Positions 62,950 to 64,000 of a stretch of 64,000 bases of DNA are shown piece after piece. Under the pieces are notes generated by a model. It made no database searches. It had not been told where the DNA came from and saw nothing but the letters and a program-made list of their open reading frames with translations. Position 1 is the first letter of the stretch, and every line of letters begins with the position of its first letter. The stretch comes from Ignavibacteriaceae bacterium (GTDB taxonomy: Bacteria > Bacteroidota > Ignavibacteria > Ignavibacteriales > Ignavibacteriaceae). The position numbers were made by a program, and so were the translations under genes. Where the stretch lies: positions 1 to 64,000 of the forward strand of contig JACZKK010000039.1 in the NCBI GenBank assembly GCA_014860115.1. The letters run 5' to 3'.

Positions 62950-62975
62950 CTATCGTAATGATATCATATTGATAG
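62950..62975. promoter_or_regulatory. Operator-like palindrome before the SPFH operon
   Basis: CTATC-gta-ATGATATCAT-att-GATAG: 10 of 13 mirrored pairs match, and the core ATGATATCAT is perfect. It lies 23-48 bases upstream of the SPFH start. The RHH protein at 61303 is a natural candidate ligand. Confidence 0.45.
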
Positions 62976-63091
62976 TAAAAAGTCAAGCAATATTTTAACA
63001 TTGGAACTTTAATATTAGCTTATTATGATTTTTGCTGATTTATGAATTATTTGCAATACATTTCTGTTATTAACGGTAAATAATAGGTCTT

Positions 63092-64000
63092 ATGAAAATA
63101 CTATTAACCGGCGCGACCGGATACATTGGTAAAAGACTTCTTCCAGTTTTAATCGAACATGGACACGAAGTTCTCTGCTGTGTGCGTGATAAAAACAGGT
63201 TCCCCACTGAAGGAATATATAAGCATCCAAATGTTTCTTTGTTTGAAGTTGATTTTCTTAAAGAAATCTCTGTTACTGATTCTGTAAAAGATATTGATGC
63301 CGCTTACTATCTCATTCACTCAATGAGTTCCAATGTAAAAGATTTTGGTACGCTCGAAGAGACCTCCGCAAATAATTTTATCAGGCTTGTAAAACAAACA
63401 TCAGTTAAGCAAATAATTTATCTTGGTGGAATTACAAACGAAAATAAACTTTCTAAACATCTTGCTTCCAGAAAAAGAGTTGAGGAAATCCTTACAGTAA
63501 GCGGCATTCCACTCACATCAATTAAAGCCGGAATAATTGTTGGGTCCGGCAGTGCATCATTTGAAATCATTCGTGATCTTGTAGAAAAACTTCCAGTTAT
63601 GATCACACCCAAATGGCTAAACACAAAGCACCAGCCAATTGCAATCAGAAATATTTTAGATTATCTGATCGGGGTTTTACTTAAGCCCGAAACATTTAAT
63701 AATTCCTTTGATGTTGGCGGACCCGATATTTTATCTTACAAACAAATACTTTTACAATTAGCTGAAGTACGAAAATTAAAACGATTTATTTTTACTGTTC
63801 CAGTTATGACTCCAAGATTATCCTCTTACTGGCTTTACTTTGTTACGGCTACATCGTATAAGCTGGCAGTTAATCTTGTGGACAGCATGAAAATAGAAAT
63901 TATTGGTAAACCAAATGATCTTGAAAAGATGCTGAATATAAAACCAATTTCATACAAGGAAGCGGTTAGTCTTGCGTTTACACGAATTGAACAGAACGAG
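63092..64000 (+). CDS. NAD(P)-binding Rossmann protein (YbjT-like), 5' part
   Basis: An open frame from ATG 63092 to the right edge, 303 codons. The N-terminus MKILLTGATGYIGKRLLPVL is the NAD(P)-binding motif of extended/atypical short-chain dehydrogenases; DAAYYLIHSMSS and KQIIYLGGIT follow. The chain continues with a region like SYKQILLQLAEVRKLKRFIF and a DUF2867-type tail is probably beyond the edge, as in YbjT-like proteins. The substrate is unknown. A good start region (AATAGGTCTTATG) is present. Confidence 0.88.
   Translation, partial: MKILLTGATGYIGKRLLPVLIEHGHEVLCCVRDKNRFPTEGIYKHPNVSLFEVDFLKEISVTDSVKDIDAAYYLIHSMSSNVKDFGTLEETSANNFIRLVKQTSVKQIIYLGGITNENKLSKHLASRKRVEEILTVSGIPLTSIKAGIIVGSGSASFEIIRDLVEKLPVMITPKWLNTKHQPIAIRNILDYLIGVLLKPETFNNSFDVGGPDILSYKQILLQLAEVRKLKRFIFTVPVMTPRLSSYWLYFVTATSYKLAVNLVDSMKIEIIGKPNDLEKMLNIKPISYKEAVSLAFTRIEQNE

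Noticed and set aside
1..64000. CRISPR array, rRNA, tRNA or transposase genes
   Set aside because: No regular spaced direct repeats, no tRNA-like T-arm strings and no DDE or tyrosine/HUH transposase motif were noticed by eye; faint or divergent ones may be missed.

Overview
The window looks like a chromosomal segment of a Bacteroidota/Chlorobi-type bacterium, most likely an Ignavibacteria relative. This is inferred from several features: exported proteins ending in a type IX secretion (T9SS) sorting domain built around the motif YPNPFNP, many lipoproteins, TAnnTTTG-like promoter boxes, AT-rich DNA, and many short palindromic intergenic repeats. No rRNA, tRNA, CRISPR array or transposase gene was seen.

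Layout. 1-6180: a YCF48-type exported protein running off the left edge, a detached sorting-domain fragment, and a two-component pair (Reg_prop/Y_Y_Y sensor kinase and NarL-type regulator), all on the minus strand. 6266-15941: mostly housekeeping genes: two heme genes (protoporphyrinogen oxidase, hemB), a GT9 glycosyltransferase, aldo/keto reductase, MFS exporter, Mut7-C RNase-like protein, metallophosphoesterase, MOSC protein and Asp/Glu racemase. 16160-25569: TPR lipoprotein, two near-identical single-RRM RNA-binding proteins with conserved leaders, a zinc phospholipase-like protein with a barrel-like tail, a C69 dipeptidase and gamma-glutamyltransferase. 25982-35432: exported and lipoprotein genes (FG-GAP cargo, S41 peptidase, outer-membrane proteins, beta-lactamase-like hydrolase) mixed with repeats. 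35664-37223: a GT39-type mannosyl/arabinosyl transferase.

37346-44877 is the most unusual part. It looks like an accessory defence island: an AbrB antitoxin-like gene overlapping a nuclease-helicase of the DUF2075 family, a DarT-DarG toxin-antitoxin pair, a lipase-like lipoprotein and a DUF4143 ATPase. Each interval is closed by a decayed copy of the same 3' end of what looks like an HNH endonuclease gene (four copies, all on the plus strand). This repeated boundary is explained by no single gene.

45072-64000: membrane, DsrE, methyltransferase and TPR proteins, an M29-like aminopeptidase, two more T9SS cargoes, DNA-3-methyladenine glycosylase I, an Mpv17-like protein, a HerA-like ATPase, a three-gene SPFH / unknown / ribbon-helix-helix operon with an operator-like palindrome, and an NAD(P)-binding protein running off the right edge.

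A second theme is that palindromic repeats, abundant between genes, also lie in-frame inside coding sequences. Examples are the heme gene, three T9SS cargo proteins and the HNH remnants. In two proteins a related repeat sits at the same point of the sorting domain. All functional statements come from reading motifs by eye; no database search was run.
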